DNA of 35,203 nucleotides from Deltaproteobacteria bacterium (GCA_016218975.1 JACRCO010000057.1:1-35203); one strand, 5' to 3'; shown: positions 1-10,069, counted from the stretch's first letter. Made by a program: numbers and translations. The notes: generated from the sequence alone by a model not told the origin.

Positions 1-527
1 ACGTCGTACCCATCCCTCAATACGCGGTCCTGGCCGCCGATGAATGCGTCGCCCGAGAATAGCCATCCCCTGTTTTCCTCGAAAAGCACGATATGATCCG
101 GGGAGTGGCCGGGGGAATGAATCACGCGGAACCTGCAATGCTCCGTCGAAAAGGTATTTCCGACGGGCTTTCCCGCGGACGGCGATGGCTCGCCGAAGAA
201 CAGCCTCTGATACGGAAGGAGGCGAAGCTTTCGCGGATCCGAAATTACCCGTAACGCCTTGTCGTGGGCATAGACGGGAACGCCCCGGCGCTCCTGCAGA
301 AGCGCGTTGGCGCCGATATGGTCCTCGTGGGAATGGGTGTTGACGATCGCGAAGACGCTGCGCCCCGAAAGGGATTTGAGGAAACTTTTCCGAAGATGAA
401 ATATCCCCGTATCGACGAGCAGGCCGTCCACGAGGAAACAGGCGGAGCGATAAAGTTTCTTGCCGAGTAAGCGGCGGGCCATGACGAACCGGACCACGCC
501 GCCTTCGACGACGTCGGCTTGAACCAT
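1..527 (-). CDS. MBL-fold metallo-hydrolase, partial (C-terminus off left edge)
   Basis: About 175 N-terminal residues are present; the frame stays open to the window edge. The metal-binding signature NTHSHEDHIGAN gives the HxHxDH motif near residue 70. A later PGHSPDHI gives the next histidine, and FSGDAF gives the bridging aspartate, so both metal sites look intact. This is the zinc or di-iron hydrolase fold shared by glyoxalase II, lactonases and similar enzymes; the substrate cannot be read from sequence. The ATG at 527 lies 2 bp after the stop of the upstream radical SAM gene, which suggests one operon. A second ATG, 15 codons in, is possible because neither has a clear Shine-Dalgarno site. 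Confidence 0.85.
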   Translation of the reverse strand, partial: MVQADVVEGGVVRFVMARRLLGKKLYRSACFLVDGLLVDTGIFHLRKSFLKSLSGRSVFAIVNTHSHEDHIGANALLQERRGVPVYAHDKALRVISDPRKLRLLPYQRLFFGEPSPSAGKPVGNTFSTEHCRFRVIHSPGHSPDHIVLFEENRGWLFSGDAFIGGQDRVLRDGYD

Positions 528-529
528 GG

Positions 530-2218
530 TCAGGCGGTGGCGATCACTTCCATCGGATGGCCGGCGCGAGCGGGCGCATGGAGGTCCGTGTTCCGGAATA
601 TCGACGCGGCCTTCATCGCGTAGGCGTCGTATCTCTCCTCGTCCTCCACAAGGGCGTGGAGCGTCTTTTCGTTCAGGAAGTACCCCGAGCCGTTAGCCTT
701 GTATATTCCCTGCGGGATGAGGAATTCCTTCTCGAGTTCCAGGAGACCCGCGTAGTGGGGCTCGAGACCGTTCCATATCATCTGGAAAGCGCGCAATGCA
801 AGCCGGTCTTTCAGGGCGCTCCCCCGGTGGAAACGATAGGGGGCTTCGAATATGGCCCGCTGGAGCTGGCTTGGAAGCATCCGGGCGGGAAGAATGGTGA
901 CGGCGTGGCCGTTGAAGTACTTGTCGAGCCGGCCGGGGATATTGCGGCCCGCCGACAGCATTTCGTCCATGGTGCCCGGCACGATGCCGCGGGCATATAC
1001 CTGGATATTGAACAGGCCGACCCGTTCCCCGAACTCGGCGATGTTGACCACGTCCTCGTAGCTGTCCCCGTCGAACCCGGCCACGAAGGTCGCCGGGACC
1101 TGGATCCCGCACCTCCTAAGGGTCTCGATCGCCGCGTAATATTTCTGCAGGTCGGTCTTTTTCCTCATCTGCAGGAGGCTGCGCGAATTGATCGATTCCA
1201 GTCCGAGGCATGCCCTGGCGAACCCGGCGCGGGCCATCATTTTGAGCGTTTTCTCCGGAAAAACGCCGGCGCCTCCGGCAAACTGGTCGGCGCGGCACAG
1301 GGCCGTCAGCGCCGGTTTGTCTTCGCGGCCATCGAAAGCACGCAGGAGCTGGTGCATCAGCTCTTCCGTATACGCGATGTCGCCGCCGAACAGGTTATCG
1401 CAAACAACGAAGTTCCTGATGCCGGTGTATTCGACGGTATGCAGCACATCATGAAGAACATCTTCCATCGGACGCACGTAATATCCCGATTTTCCGAACA
1501 ATCCGATCCAGGTGCAGAAGGAGCAGGCGAACTTGCAGCCCCGCGAAGTCTGGATCGGCATATGCGCCGTGCGGAACCTTTTTCCCGCGTCCTCTGCGCC
1601 GGGGACGACGGTAAAATCGTATCGGTAGTCTATCCGTGCGATCCTTGCCGGCTCATGGTTGAAGCGCCACTTCCCGCCCAGGTCCCTGTAATGCAGTCCC
1701 GGGATCTGGGAAAGCAACGAATCCCTCGACATGGCGTCTTTTTCCTCGAGCGCCGAAAGGAGCGCGACCGCCGAATCGTCCCCCTCGTACGCGAGGAGAT
1801 AGTCGGCGTAGCGCCTGGCATCATCAGGATAAAGGGTGGCGTGTTCTCCCCCCGCTATGACGGGAACGTCACGCCCCAACCGCTCGCGGAGCTTCGCAAG
1901 GAAAACCTCGTTCTCGTTCGCGGTCGCGGTAAGGCCGTTGACCATGACGAATTTAGGTTCTTCCCGGGCGACGCTTTCGATGTCGATGGATCCCACGTAC
2001 GGCTGGAAAAGAAGGGATACGTCGTAATCCGTCCTGTCGGAAAGAACGGAAGAGATCACGAGCATTCCGAACCTGGGCATGACGATAAATTTGCCCAGAT
2101 TGGGAACGGAAGGACTTAGCTCGATCAGGACGACTTTGTCCAGGTTCGTTCCCTCTGGCTTTATATAAAACCCCTCGGACAGAGGAAAACATAATATAAC
2201 CGGTTTCCGAAAATGCAA
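530..2218 (-). CDS. B12-type radical SAM protein
   Basis: This 562-residue protein has an N-terminal Rossmann-like region (about 40-160) in the position of a cobalamin-binding domain, then a radical SAM barrel with the 4Fe-4S cluster motif CxxxCxxC at C228, C232 and C235 (SRGCKFACSFC). I see no DxHxxG cobalamin-ligand motif; the equivalent area reads GGEHATLYPD, so any B12 binding would be base-off without the lower His ligand, or absent. The reaction is unknown. The family includes methyltransferases and ring- or bond-forming enzymes. The start is uncertain: the frame opens with TTG at 2218 and has no good Shine-Dalgarno site. The MBL-fold gene follows 2 bp downstream and may act on the same substrate. 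Confidence 0.85.
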   Translation of the reverse strand: MHFRKPVILCFPLSEGFYIKPEGTNLDKVVLIELSPSVPNLGKFIVMPRFGMLVISSVLSDRTDYDVSLLFQPYVGSIDIESVAREEPKFVMVNGLTATANENEVFLAKLRERLGRDVPVIAGGEHATLYPDDARRYADYLLAYEGDDSAVALLSALEEKDAMSRDSLLSQIPGLHYRDLGGKWRFNHEPARIARIDYRYDFTVVPGAEDAGKRFRTAHMPIQTSRGCKFACSFCTWIGLFGKSGYYVRPMEDVLHDVLHTVEYTGIRNFVVCDNLFGGDIAYTEELMHQLLRAFDGREDKPALTALCRADQFAGGAGVFPEKTLKMMARAGFARACLGLESINSRSLLQMRKKTDLQKYYAAIETLRRCGIQVPATFVAGFDGDSYEDVVNIAEFGERVGLFNIQVYARGIVPGTMDEMLSAGRNIPGRLDKYFNGHAVTILPARMLPSQLQRAIFEAPYRFHRGSALKDRLALRAFQMIWNGLEPHYAGLLELEKEFLIPQGIYKANGSGYFLNEKTLHALVEDEERYDAYAMKAASIFRNTDLHAPARAGHPMEVIATA

Positions 2219-2298
2219 ATCTTTTTTTGAATGGGGAACTTCTACTGATATACAACATTAAAAACATCGCTTGTGTCGCTTCGCCGGTGCCGTTAAAT

Positions 2299-2338
2299 CA
2301 GGAAAGCCTCCTGTTTTTGCGATCAGGAGGCTTTCCTG
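2299..2338 (-). terminator. Perfect 15-bp hairpin between serC and the radical SAM gene
   Basis: CAGGAAAGCCTCCTG (2299-2313) is exactly reverse-complementary to 2324-2338, around a 10-nt loop. It lies just past the serC stop on the minus strand. The run after the stem is only moderately T-rich (TGATTTAAC), so it may be an imperfect intrinsic terminator or an attenuator in front of the radical SAM gene. Confidence 0.6.
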
Positions 2339-2381
2339 TTATGCGTCTTTCCTGCTTACCGGATTTGTCAGGCGCGCAAGC

Positions 2382-3506
2382 CTATTTCCCTTTCGCGTAC
2401 GTCTCCATGAACGAAGCGAGAGTATCCACCCACTCGTAGGATGCGGCGTTGTACATCGAAACCCGGATCCCTCCGACGGACCTGTGCCCCTTGAGCCCGA
2501 CCATGCCGGCTTTTTTCGCCTCGGCGATGAAGTTCGCCTCGAGTTCCTCGCTCGGAAGCCGGAATACCACGTTCATCACCGACCGGCTCTCCTTCTCCAC
2601 CGGGGAGCGGAAGAACTGCGGGTTCTTGTCGATCACGCCGTAGAGGCGGCCCGCCTTTTTCCGGTTGATTTCCTCGACCTTCGCAAGCCCGCCCTGACCC
2701 TTCAGCCAGGCGAGGACGTTGCGGACCATGTATACGCCGAATGTCGGGGGAGTGTTATACAGCGACTTGTTGTCCGCGTGCGTGCGGAACTGCCAGATCT
2801 TGGGTATGTCCTTCCTGCCCTTCTCGATCAGCTCCCTCGATATCACGACCACCACCACGCCGGACGGGCCGATGTTCTTCTGGGCTCCGGCGTAGGCGAT
2901 GCCGAATTTCGTGATGTCGAAGGACCGCCACAGGAAGTCGCTCGACATGTCGGCGACGAGCGGAACGCTCCCGGTTGAGGGAAATCCCCGCGTGGAGTCC
3001 GCATTGAACTCCACGCCGTGGATCGTCTCGTTGGAGGTGATGTGCAGATAGGCGGCCGCAGGATCGACCTTGACGTCGGCGGGCGCCGGAACCCTGGTGT
3101 ACTTCTTCTCCTTCCCTTCTCCGACTCCAAGGCTTTGCACTGCGACGTTTGCGCCGAACAACGCCGAAACCATCTTCGCCTCTCCGAGCGCCTTCTCGCC
3201 CCATGCGCCGGTGATCAGATACTGGGCGATGCTCCCCTTTTCAAGGAGGTTCAGGGGGATCTGCGCGAAGAGCGCCGTAGCCCCTCCCTGGAGGAGAAGG
3301 ACCTCGTAGCTCGCCGGGACGCCCAGCAGCTCCCTGACGAGCGCTATCGCCTCATCGTGCACACCTTCGTACTCTTTGCCGCGGTGGCTGTGCTCCATCA
3401 CCGACATGCCGCTACCCGCGAAATCGAGCATTTCTTCGCGCGCGCGCTCCAGCGCAGGCAGTGGAAGGGCGGCCGGGCCGGCGTTGAAATTGATCTTTCG
3501 GCTCAT
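2382..3506 (-). CDS. serC: Phosphoserine aminotransferase
   Basis: The 374-residue product is the usual length for SerC, a PLP enzyme that converts 3-phosphohydroxypyruvate and glutamate to phosphoserine in cytosolic serine synthesis; it can also act in PLP synthesis. It opens with the family signature [22 protein letters not shown] and [11 protein letters not shown] follow in the cofactor and substrate region. The PLP-binding lysine is K210 in [11 protein letters not shown] chose the ATG at 3506 because GAGG lies 8 bp upstream and the family motif starts two residues later. An in-frame TTG five codons upstream (3521) has no ribosome site. It is divergent from the deacetylase-fold gene. Confidence 0.95.
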   Translation of the reverse strand: MSRKINFNAGPAALPLPALERAREEMLDFAGSGMSVMEHSHRGKEYEGVHDEAIALVRELLGVPASYEVLLLQGGATALFAQIPLNLLEKGSIAQYLITGAWGEKALGEAKMVSALFGANVAVQSLGVGEGKEKKYTRVPAPADVKVDPAAAYLHITSNETIHGVEFNADSTRGFPSTGSVPLVADMSSDFLWRSFDITKFGIAYAGAQKNIGPSGVVVVVISRELIEKGRKDIPKIWQFRTHADNKSLYNTPPTFGVYMVRNVLAWLKGQGGLAKVEEINRKKAGRLYGVIDKNPQFFRSPVEKESRSVMNVVFRLPSEELEANFIAEAKKAGMVGLKGHRSVGGIRVSMYNAASYEWVDTLASFMETYAKGK

Positions 3507-3660
3507 AAGTGTCCTCGCCAAGGCGCGGAGGGGATTGCCGCGGGTCGCGCCTCTCGCCCGTATTTCCCGCCAGGGTTCGCAGCGGGAATGCAGGCTTCAT
3601 CGGCCGCGGGCCGGTTTCCCATTTTTCCAAGGGCGGGGCGAACCGTCAAGAGAAACGTTG

Positions 3661-3666
3661 TATACT
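3661..3666 (+). promoter_or_regulatory. Candidate -10 element of the deacetylase-fold gene
   Basis: TATACT lies 7 bp before the ATG at 3674. No Shine-Dalgarno site is visible, so transcription could begin at or next to the start codon. No convincing -35 is seen. Confidence 0.3.
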
Positions 3667-3673
3667 GCATCCG

Positions 3674-4555
3674 ATGCCCCGCTCCAGCCTCCCAACGGGA
3701 ATTTTCTATCACCCCTCCTTTTCAAGGCGAAGCTATCTTACCGTCGGATCGAGGCTGGCGGACTTTCCCGGTGCCATGGACACGGTGCTGAAGGGCGGCC
3801 GGGCGAGGATGTACGAACCCGGACCCGTATCCGCCGAATTGCTGCTTAAGGTCCACACCCCGGACCTGATCGAAGGCGTGAAGGCGGATCCCCTCTGCTC
3901 CACAGCATGGCACTCCGCGGGCGGCGTGGTGACGGCGGGGGAAAAAATCGCGGAAGGTGAAATCGCCAACGCCTTCGCATTCATCGGCGCGGGCGGACAC
4001 CATTCGGGAAGCAATTTTTTCGGCGGATATTGCTGCTTCAACGATGTCGCCCTTTGCATCGTCAACCTGCGTGAAAAATTCGGGTGGAGGCGTTTCGCCA
4101 TACTGGACACCGACGCCCATCACGGCGACGGCACCCGCGATCTCTTCCTTGACGATACCGACATCCTCCACGTCTGCGTGTGCGGAATGAGCCACGAATC
4201 GCCCGACGGAACGAAAGTCGATCTCCCGTTCCCCGACCCCGGCGAAGGGCGGTGGACCGGCGGATCGATGAACGACCTCTATTTCGATACGGTTTCCCGC
4301 GAGTTCCCCGCACGGGCGCGAAGCTTCCGCCCCGACCTGGTGTTCTGGTATTTCGGATTCGACACTCATCAGGGTGATTACGGCGACATCGGCCTTACAG
4401 GCCCCTGCTACTGGAATATCGCCGCCCTTATGCGGGACCTGTCGGAAGAAATCTGCGGGGGAAGGCTTGAAGTGGTTCTGGGCGGCGGTTCACATACCCG
4501 GTTGGCGACGTATCTGATACCCCCGATTCTCGATACGTTGGCAGGAACCGGCTGA
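3674..4555 (+). CDS. Histone deacetylase / AcuC-fold hydrolase with altered catalytic Tyr position
   Basis: This 293-residue protein has the arginase/deacetylase fold. The catalytic His pair is H109-H110 (GAGGHHSG). The zinc ligands are D147 and H149 (DTDAHHGDG) and D230 (FGFDTHQGD). Such enzymes remove acetyl or other acyl groups from lysines, polyamines or small amides with one zinc. The glycine-rich loop that normally ends in the transition-state tyrosine (GGGGY) reads LGGGSH here, putting H274 in that place, as in animal class IIa enzymes. Low activity on acetyl-lysine or a different substrate is therefore possible. The ATG at 3674 was chosen because homology begins there; the frame is open back to 3509, over serC leader sequence. 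Confidence 0.85.
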   Translation: MPRSSLPTGIFYHPSFSRRSYLTVGSRLADFPGAMDTVLKGGRARMYEPGPVSAELLLKVHTPDLIEGVKADPLCSTAWHSAGGVVTAGEKIAEGEIANAFAFIGAGGHHSGSNFFGGYCCFNDVALCIVNLREKFGWRRFAILDTDAHHGDGTRDLFLDDTDILHVCVCGMSHESPDGTKVDLPFPDPGEGRWTGGSMNDLYFDTVSREFPARARSFRPDLVFWYFGFDTHQGDYGDIGLTGPCYWNIAALMRDLSEEICGGRLEVVLGGGSHTRLATYLIPPILDTLAGTG

Positions 4556-4621
4556 TGCTGTCCCGACGCCGGCCGGTCCGCCCTCCGTATTTTTTATATA
4601 TACAGTATACAGTCGATTCTG

Positions 4622-4630
4622 TGTTATAGT
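4622..4630 (+). promoter_or_regulatory. Extended -10 promoter candidate for mdh
   Basis: TGTTATAGT contains TG, one base and then TATAGT, an extended -10 form, about 57 bp before the mdh ATG in an otherwise AT-rich patch. The -35 position (near 4601) is poor, as is common for extended -10 promoters. Confidence 0.45.
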
Positions 4631-4653
4631 CCGGTTCAACGTATTCATCCTGA

Positions 4654-5640
<987 letters not shown>

Positions 5641-5655
5641 CGCATTCCGCAGTTT

Positions 5656-5690
5656 GCCGCCCTCCGGTCCGGCGCGGTCCGGGGGGCGGC
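5656..5690. terminator. Bidirectional hairpin between mdh and the histidine kinase gene
   Basis: GCCGCCCTCCGG (5656-5667) pairs with CCGGGGGGCGGC (5679-5690), 12 bp with one G-U, around an 11-nt loop between two converging genes. The following tract GCCTTGTATTATCTTT is only partly T-rich. Confidence 0.6.
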
Positions 5691-5704
5691 GCCTTGTATT
5701 ATCT

Positions 5705-7591
5705 TTAACCCCGTCTCATCACTAGATGGATTTCCCGGCTCAACTCCTGGATCGTGAACGGCTTCCTCACCCTGCCCCGGAACCCGTAGTGCGCGTGGTT
5801 CGACAGGACCGGGTCGTTGGAATATCCGCTCGAGACGATCGCCGCCACGCCCGGATCGGCCTCCCGCAGTCTCCGCACGACCTCCACTCCCCCCGTCCCC
5901 CCGGGGACCGTCAGGTCCAGGATGACCGCATCGTACGGCTCGCCTGTCTCAAGGGCGCGCAGATAGAGCCGGGACGCCTCATCCCCGTCACGGACGACGC
6001 TCACGCGGTAGCCGAGTTTCGTGAGCATCTCGCCGATAACGTCGAGGATGATCTGCTCGTCATCCATCACAAGGATTTTCCCCACCCCGCGGAATACCGT
6101 CTCATCCGTCCTGGATTCGGGTGCCGCCTGCTTCCCGGAAGCGGGGAGGTAAAAGCGGAACGTCGTCCCCTTCCCCGGTTCCGATTCCACGACGATGTTC
6201 CCGCCGTGCCTGTTAATGATGGAATAGACCGTGGTCAGCCCCAGTCCTGACCCCTTGGGTTTCGTGGTGAAGTACGGGTCGAATATCTTGTCGAGGTTTT
6301 CCGGCGGGATCCCGATCCCATGGTCGCTTATGGAGACCTTTACGTACTTTCCTTCCTTGAGGAGCAGGGAATTCCCCGGCGCAGCCGTGAAATTCTCACC
6401 CTCGATCCGGATCGATCCCCCGTCCGGCATCGCCTGGTCGGCGTTCAGTATCAAGTTGTTGACGACCTGGCTGATCTGGCCCGCGTCCACGTCCGCCGGC
6501 CAGAGATCGGCAGGGAAGGAAAATTCGCACCGGACGTCGGATCCGCGCAGGGCGAACACGGCGGATTCGTCGATCAGGTCACGTATGGAAGCGGCGCTCC
6601 TTACGGGTGCGCCTCCCTTGGAGAACGTGAGAAGCTGCTGCGTCAGGTTCTGTGCGAGAAGGCATGCCTTCTCAGCTTCCAGCAGCCGCTGGCCCTCCTT
6701 CTTCCCCTGGGCGGAGGCCATCATGGACAGGGCGATGTTCCCCCTGATGGCTGTAAGGAGGTTGTTGAAGTCGTGGGCGATGCCGCCTGCAAGCACGCCG
6801 AGCGATTCGAGCTTCCTCGACTGGATCAGTTCCTCCTCCATCCTCCTCTTTTCCGTTATGTCCCGTGCGACCCCGATCCCTCCCACGATGTTTCCCGCCG
6901 CGTCCTTGAGCGGCGAAGCGGACATCTGTACGTGTTTCAATCCCCGGTCCGCCGCCACGGACCGTTCGATCCTGTGAACCTTGCTTGTCCTGAAGACTTT
7001 TTCCATCGGGCAGTCATCGCACACTGCGGGCAGCTTGTGATACGCCTCGTAGCAATATTCGCCGACGTGCGGCCCGACTATGTCCCTGTGCGCGTTGTTC
7101 TGGTACAGCACCTTGAAATCCCTGTCGACTATGCTGATCCCGTCCCCCATGGCATCGATGATGCCTTCCAGCCTGGCCTTCTCCACATTGACACGATAGA
7201 TCGCCTCCTGAAGCTCCGTCCCGCTGCCGCCTTTCGCGGTGATGTCCGCGATGATCCCCCGGAAGCCCACGACGTTGCCGTCCCGCCGGATCGGAGCAGC
7301 GTACACGTGAACGAACAACGACGAGCCGTCCTTCCGCCTGGCCTTGTATTCGTTGCCGTTGGGTTTCAGCCCGTTCACCGCGCGCAGGATGTTCTCTTCC
7401 ACCCGGTCCCTGCTGCCGGAATCGAGAACCCGGAAGATATCGATCCCCTTCTCGATATCCTCACCGGTAAATCCGAAGGTTTCGCCGGCGTGGCGATTCG
7501 CGAACGTCAGGTTTCCTTCCAGGTCCATTTCGAATACCGACTGAGGCAGGGAATCGATCAACTCCCTGAAGTCGATTTGACGGTTCTTCAT
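5705..7591 (-). CDS. PAS-PAS hybrid sensor histidine kinase with receiver domain
   Basis: This 628-residue protein has no membrane segment, so it is a cytoplasmic sensor. The order is PAS1 with PAC (about 5-120), PAS2 (about 140-245), a phosphoacceptor helix with H273 in AGGIAHDFNNLL, an ATPase domain (N384, DHGIGIP near 424, GSGLGL near 448) and a receiver domain with acidic D510/D511, phosphoacceptor D559 and K610. PAS2 carries C180, C191 and C194 (CYEAYH...CDDCP), a cysteine cluster common in PAS domains of anaerobes and possibly a redox or metal site. The receiver has no output domain, so a partner regulator must exist elsewhere. ATG 7591 follows GAGGGGG; an upstream in-frame start at 7633 lacks one. 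Confidence 0.9.
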   Translation of the reverse strand: MKNRQIDFRELIDSLPQSVFEMDLEGNLTFANRHAGETFGFTGEDIEKGIDIFRVLDSGSRDRVEENILRAVNGLKPNGNEYKARRKDGSSLFVHVYAAPIRRDGNVVGFRGIIADITAKGGSGTELQEAIYRVNVEKARLEGIIDAMGDGISIVDRDFKVLYQNNAHRDIVGPHVGEYCYEAYHKLPAVCDDCPMEKVFRTSKVHRIERSVAADRGLKHVQMSASPLKDAAGNIVGGIGVARDITEKRRMEEELIQSRKLESLGVLAGGIAHDFNNLLTAIRGNIALSMMASAQGKKEGQRLLEAEKACLLAQNLTQQLLTFSKGGAPVRSAASIRDLIDESAVFALRGSDVRCEFSFPADLWPADVDAGQISQVVNNLILNADQAMPDGGSIRIEGENFTAAPGNSLLLKEGKYVKVSISDHGIGIPPENLDKIFDPYFTTKPKGSGLGLTTVYSIINRHGGNIVVESEPGKGTTFRFYLPASGKQAAPESRTDETVFRGVGKILVMDDEQIILDVIGEMLTKLGYRVSVVRDGDEASRLYLRALETGEPYDAVILDLTVPGGTGGVEVVRRLREADPGVAAIVSSGYSNDPVLSNHAHYGFRGRVRKPFTIQELSREIHLVMRRG

Positions 7592-7706
7592 CGATCCGCC
7601 CCCTCGATATCCGATTTGGAAACCTGGAAACACGAAACCTTGCAGGAAGACATACCAATAGCATTATCGGAATTTAAGAAATCAAAACAAGTAGAATCTG
7701 ACAAGG

Positions 7707-8537
7707 CTATCGGGAAAGAAACCCCTCTATCGTTCGGAGCGCCGCAAGCGAACCATCCGGGATCGACAGGTGGGGGTCGTCGATCCATGGCTCCCCCGGA
7801 TTGATCCGGATTACGGTCGCGCCTGTCCGCCGCCCCATTCGTTCGCACATGCTCCGTATCGTCGGAATCGCGGTCCCGGCGCCGATTTCGACGACCGCCG
7901 TCTCGCCGCCCATGTTCTCTTCGAGGAACCTGTCGAACCGGTTTTCCTGGCAATCGGTTCGGTTGCTCAGCCATGAAAAATCGCCGAACATCAGGATATT
8001 GGGTCTTGCCGTGCCTCCGCACCGGATGCACGACGGAATCCTGAGCGCCCGCATGGTTTCCTCGTTTACGGGAATCTCCTCGCGATTCGGCCAGATTTCA
8101 TCGGTGCAGGGTGAAAGGCATTGAAGGTGATGGATCGATCCGTGAATTTCCAGCACATCCTCCTCCCCGAAACCGGCCTTCTGGAAATGGCCGTCCACGT
8201 TGGATGTGACTATGAATTTTTTCAGCCCGAATCGTTCCACCCACCCCCGAAGGATACGAAAACCTTCATGAGGCTCCGTGCTGCGGTAGAGGTTGGCGCG
8301 GTGTCCGTAGAAACCCCAGCCGAACGCTGGATCGCGGCCGAAATGCGCGGGATTGGCTGCGCCGACAAAGGTTATCCCGAGTCTCTCGTACATCGGGTAG
8401 GCGTTCCAGAATCCCTTTTCTCCCCGGAAATCCGGCAGCCCGGAATCCACTCCCATCCCCGCTCCAGAGGCGATCACAAGCGCCCGCGCCTTCCCTATCG
8501 CATCCGCCGCACGCCGGCACGCTTCCAGCAGGTCCAT
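7707..8537 (-). CDS. Sir2-family NAD-dependent protein deacylase
   Basis: The 276-residue sirtuin transfers acyl groups from lysine to ADP-ribose, releasing nicotinamide. It shows the NAD loop GAGMGVDSGLPDFRG (25-39), SNVDGHFQKAG in the place of the usual TQNIDGLH, the catalytic H132 (EIHGS), and zinc cysteines C140, C144, C170 and C173. Y77 and R80 (FYGHR) form the YxxR pair that in SIRT5 and E. coli CobB accommodates succinyl or malonyl groups, so a deacylase with a taste for acidic acyl groups is possible. ATG 8537 has GGAGG 7 bp upstream. The gene is separated from the kinase by about 115 bp with no clear signal. Confidence 0.9.
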   Translation of the reverse strand: MDLLEACRRAADAIGKARALVIASGAGMGVDSGLPDFRGEKGFWNAYPMYERLGITFVGAANPAHFGRDPAFGWGFYGHRANLYRSTEPHEGFRILRGWVERFGLKKFIVTSNVDGHFQKAGFGEEDVLEIHGSIHHLQCLSPCTDEIWPNREEIPVNEETMRALRIPSCIRCGGTARPNILMFGDFSWLSNRTDCQENRFDRFLEENMGGETAVVEIGAGTAIPTIRSMCERMGRRTGATVIRINPGEPWIDDPHLSIPDGSLAALRTIEGFLSR

Positions 8538-8728
8538 GCCTATTCCTCCACCTTCCGAATATAGCAAGCCGTAACGTCGATAGGGAAGCGGATAGGCCTT
8601 ATAGCGATAAACTTTCCCGGTCGTTTTCCGATAAGGCTTTTAAGGCTAGGAATGGAGTTCTACCTTTGTTTTAAGGTTATGGCAAGCAGTTGAAACTTAA
8701 CGTGAAATGCAACATGGAGTAAAAACCA

Positions 8729-10039
8729 GTGGATTCATTTCCGTTCCTTATCGCGAAATCGGTCCTGCTGATCCTCGCGGCGGCTCTGATTGTGGAGTAC
8801 GTGATCAGGAGACGGACCCTGCATCGGGAGGCCGTCCAGAACAATTACAGGCAGCAGCAATTGACCGATCTGTCCCAGGAGTTGCACCGCCTCAAGAAAA
8901 CCCTGGCGCGGAAGAACGAAATCGCCAACTCCATACCGCTGATCGCAAAGAAACTCACCGAAAGGCTGCCGCAGGACGCCCTCCCTTCGATCGCAGTGCG
9001 TTGCGCCAAGGACCTGTTCCATGCGAGGCAGGCGGGTTTCTTCGCGCCCGTGGACGATACCTCCGATTACACGCTGGAAGTAGGGGTCGGTTTCCCGCAG
9101 GACTGGCAGGGAAACATAAGGATCAAATCGGACGAAGGAATCCTCGGTATGGCCCTCCAGAAGAAGGTGGTCGTCGCCCGGGTGGATTCCCTTTCCTCGG
9201 CAGGACGGCGCCTGTCGCAGCAGTCCCTTGAGCAGATGAACGTTTTTCCCGATTTCGTCGCCCCGGTATTCGGCGTATCGGGAATCATGGGGGTTCTCGT
9301 GGTCGCGGGAAGTCCCCTTCCCCTCGACGAGGAACGGAAAAACATTTCCATGCTGGCCGACCTCTTTTCCGTGGCTTTGCGTAACGCCACCTTGATCGAT
9401 TCGGGCATCACCAGGACGTGGGCCGATCATCTCACCGGCGTATCGAACCGGCTGCATTTCCTTCAGAGATTCGAAATCGAGATCCGCCGGGCGGAAAACT
9501 ACGGCCAGGCCATTTCCCTCTTCATGTTCGATATCGACGAGTTCAAGAACATAAACGACACCTACGGGCACACCGCGGGAGACCAGGTTATAAAGAAGCT
9601 GGCGGAGATAGTCCGCCATAACACCAGAAGCTCGGACCTTGTCGGACGCTACGGCGGCGATGAGTTCATGGTGCTGATGACGTCGTCGAACATGGAACAG
9701 GCGCAGAAGTACGCCGATCAACTGAGGGGAAAAATCGCGGGCACGGGTATCTCTCTCCCCGGCTATGCCGATCCCGTGCGGATCACGATAAGCGGCGGCC
9801 TGGCGGTCTATCCTGCCAACGGGATCACGACGACCGAACTGATGAACGCGGCCGATGCCGCGCTCTACGAGGCGAAACGTACCGGCCGGAACAGGATGAT
9901 CGTGGCGCAATCCCTGGGGCTGGACGGAAGCGTCATCTGCCACCATGCCGCGAAAGACGAAAAAATCCCGCAGCCGGAAACCGGACCGGAGGACGGGGTT
10001 CTTCCGCCTGCACCCCCGCTGAAGGAAATAATCAAGTAA
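8729..10039 (+). CDS. Membrane-anchored GAF-GGDEF diguanylate cyclase
   Basis: This 436-residue protein makes cyclic di-GMP from two GTP. It has one N-terminal membrane segment (about 5-26), a short coiled coil (30-65), a GAF-like sensory domain (about 75-225) and a GGDEF domain. The active loop is intact (RYGGDEF, 307-313), and R300-S-S-D303 is the RxxD inhibitory site, so the product should feed back. It starts with GTG at 8729 with GGAG about 10 bp upstream. The 160-bp leader shows no recognisable cyclic di-GMP riboswitch. lexA begins 30 bp downstream behind its own operator, so read-through from this gene could add to lexA expression. Confidence 0.9.
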   Translation: MDSFPFLIAKSVLLILAAALIVEYVIRRRTLHREAVQNNYRQQQLTDLSQELHRLKKTLARKNEIANSIPLIAKKLTERLPQDALPSIAVRCAKDLFHARQAGFFAPVDDTSDYTLEVGVGFPQDWQGNIRIKSDEGILGMALQKKVVVARVDSLSSAGRRLSQQSLEQMNVFPDFVAPVFGVSGIMGVLVVAGSPLPLDEERKNISMLADLFSVALRNATLIDSGITRTWADHLTGVSNRLHFLQRFEIEIRRAENYGQAISLFMFDIDEFKNINDTYGHTAGDQVIKKLAEIVRHNTRSSDLVGRYGGDEFMVLMTSSNMEQAQKYADQLRGKIAGTGISLPGYADPVRITISGGLAVYPANGITTTELMNAADAALYEAKRTGRNRMIVAQSLGLDGSVICHHAAKDEKIPQPETGPEDGVLPPAPPLKEIIK

Positions 10040-10051
10040 AGTTTTCCGTAA

Positions 10052-10065
10052 GTATGTTAACCTAC
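10052..10065 (+). promoter_or_regulatory. LexA box before lexA
   Basis: GTATGTTAACCTAC differs by one base from the perfect palindrome found before the RecA-like gene. It ends 4 bp before the lexA ATG. Autoregulation is the norm for LexA, which supports reading this as the operator. Confidence 0.75.
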
Positions 10066-10069
10066 ATGC

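Noticed and set aside
557-2119. 520-codon plus-strand frame
   Set aside because: It is antisense to the radical SAM gene, whose motifs are clear. Its length reflects GC-rich codon use, and the translation shows no family signature.
8568-8728. Cyclic di-GMP riboswitch before the diguanylate cyclase
   Set aside because: Only a loose GCCTTAT/ATAAGGC inverted repeat is visible; the conserved GEMM core is not found.
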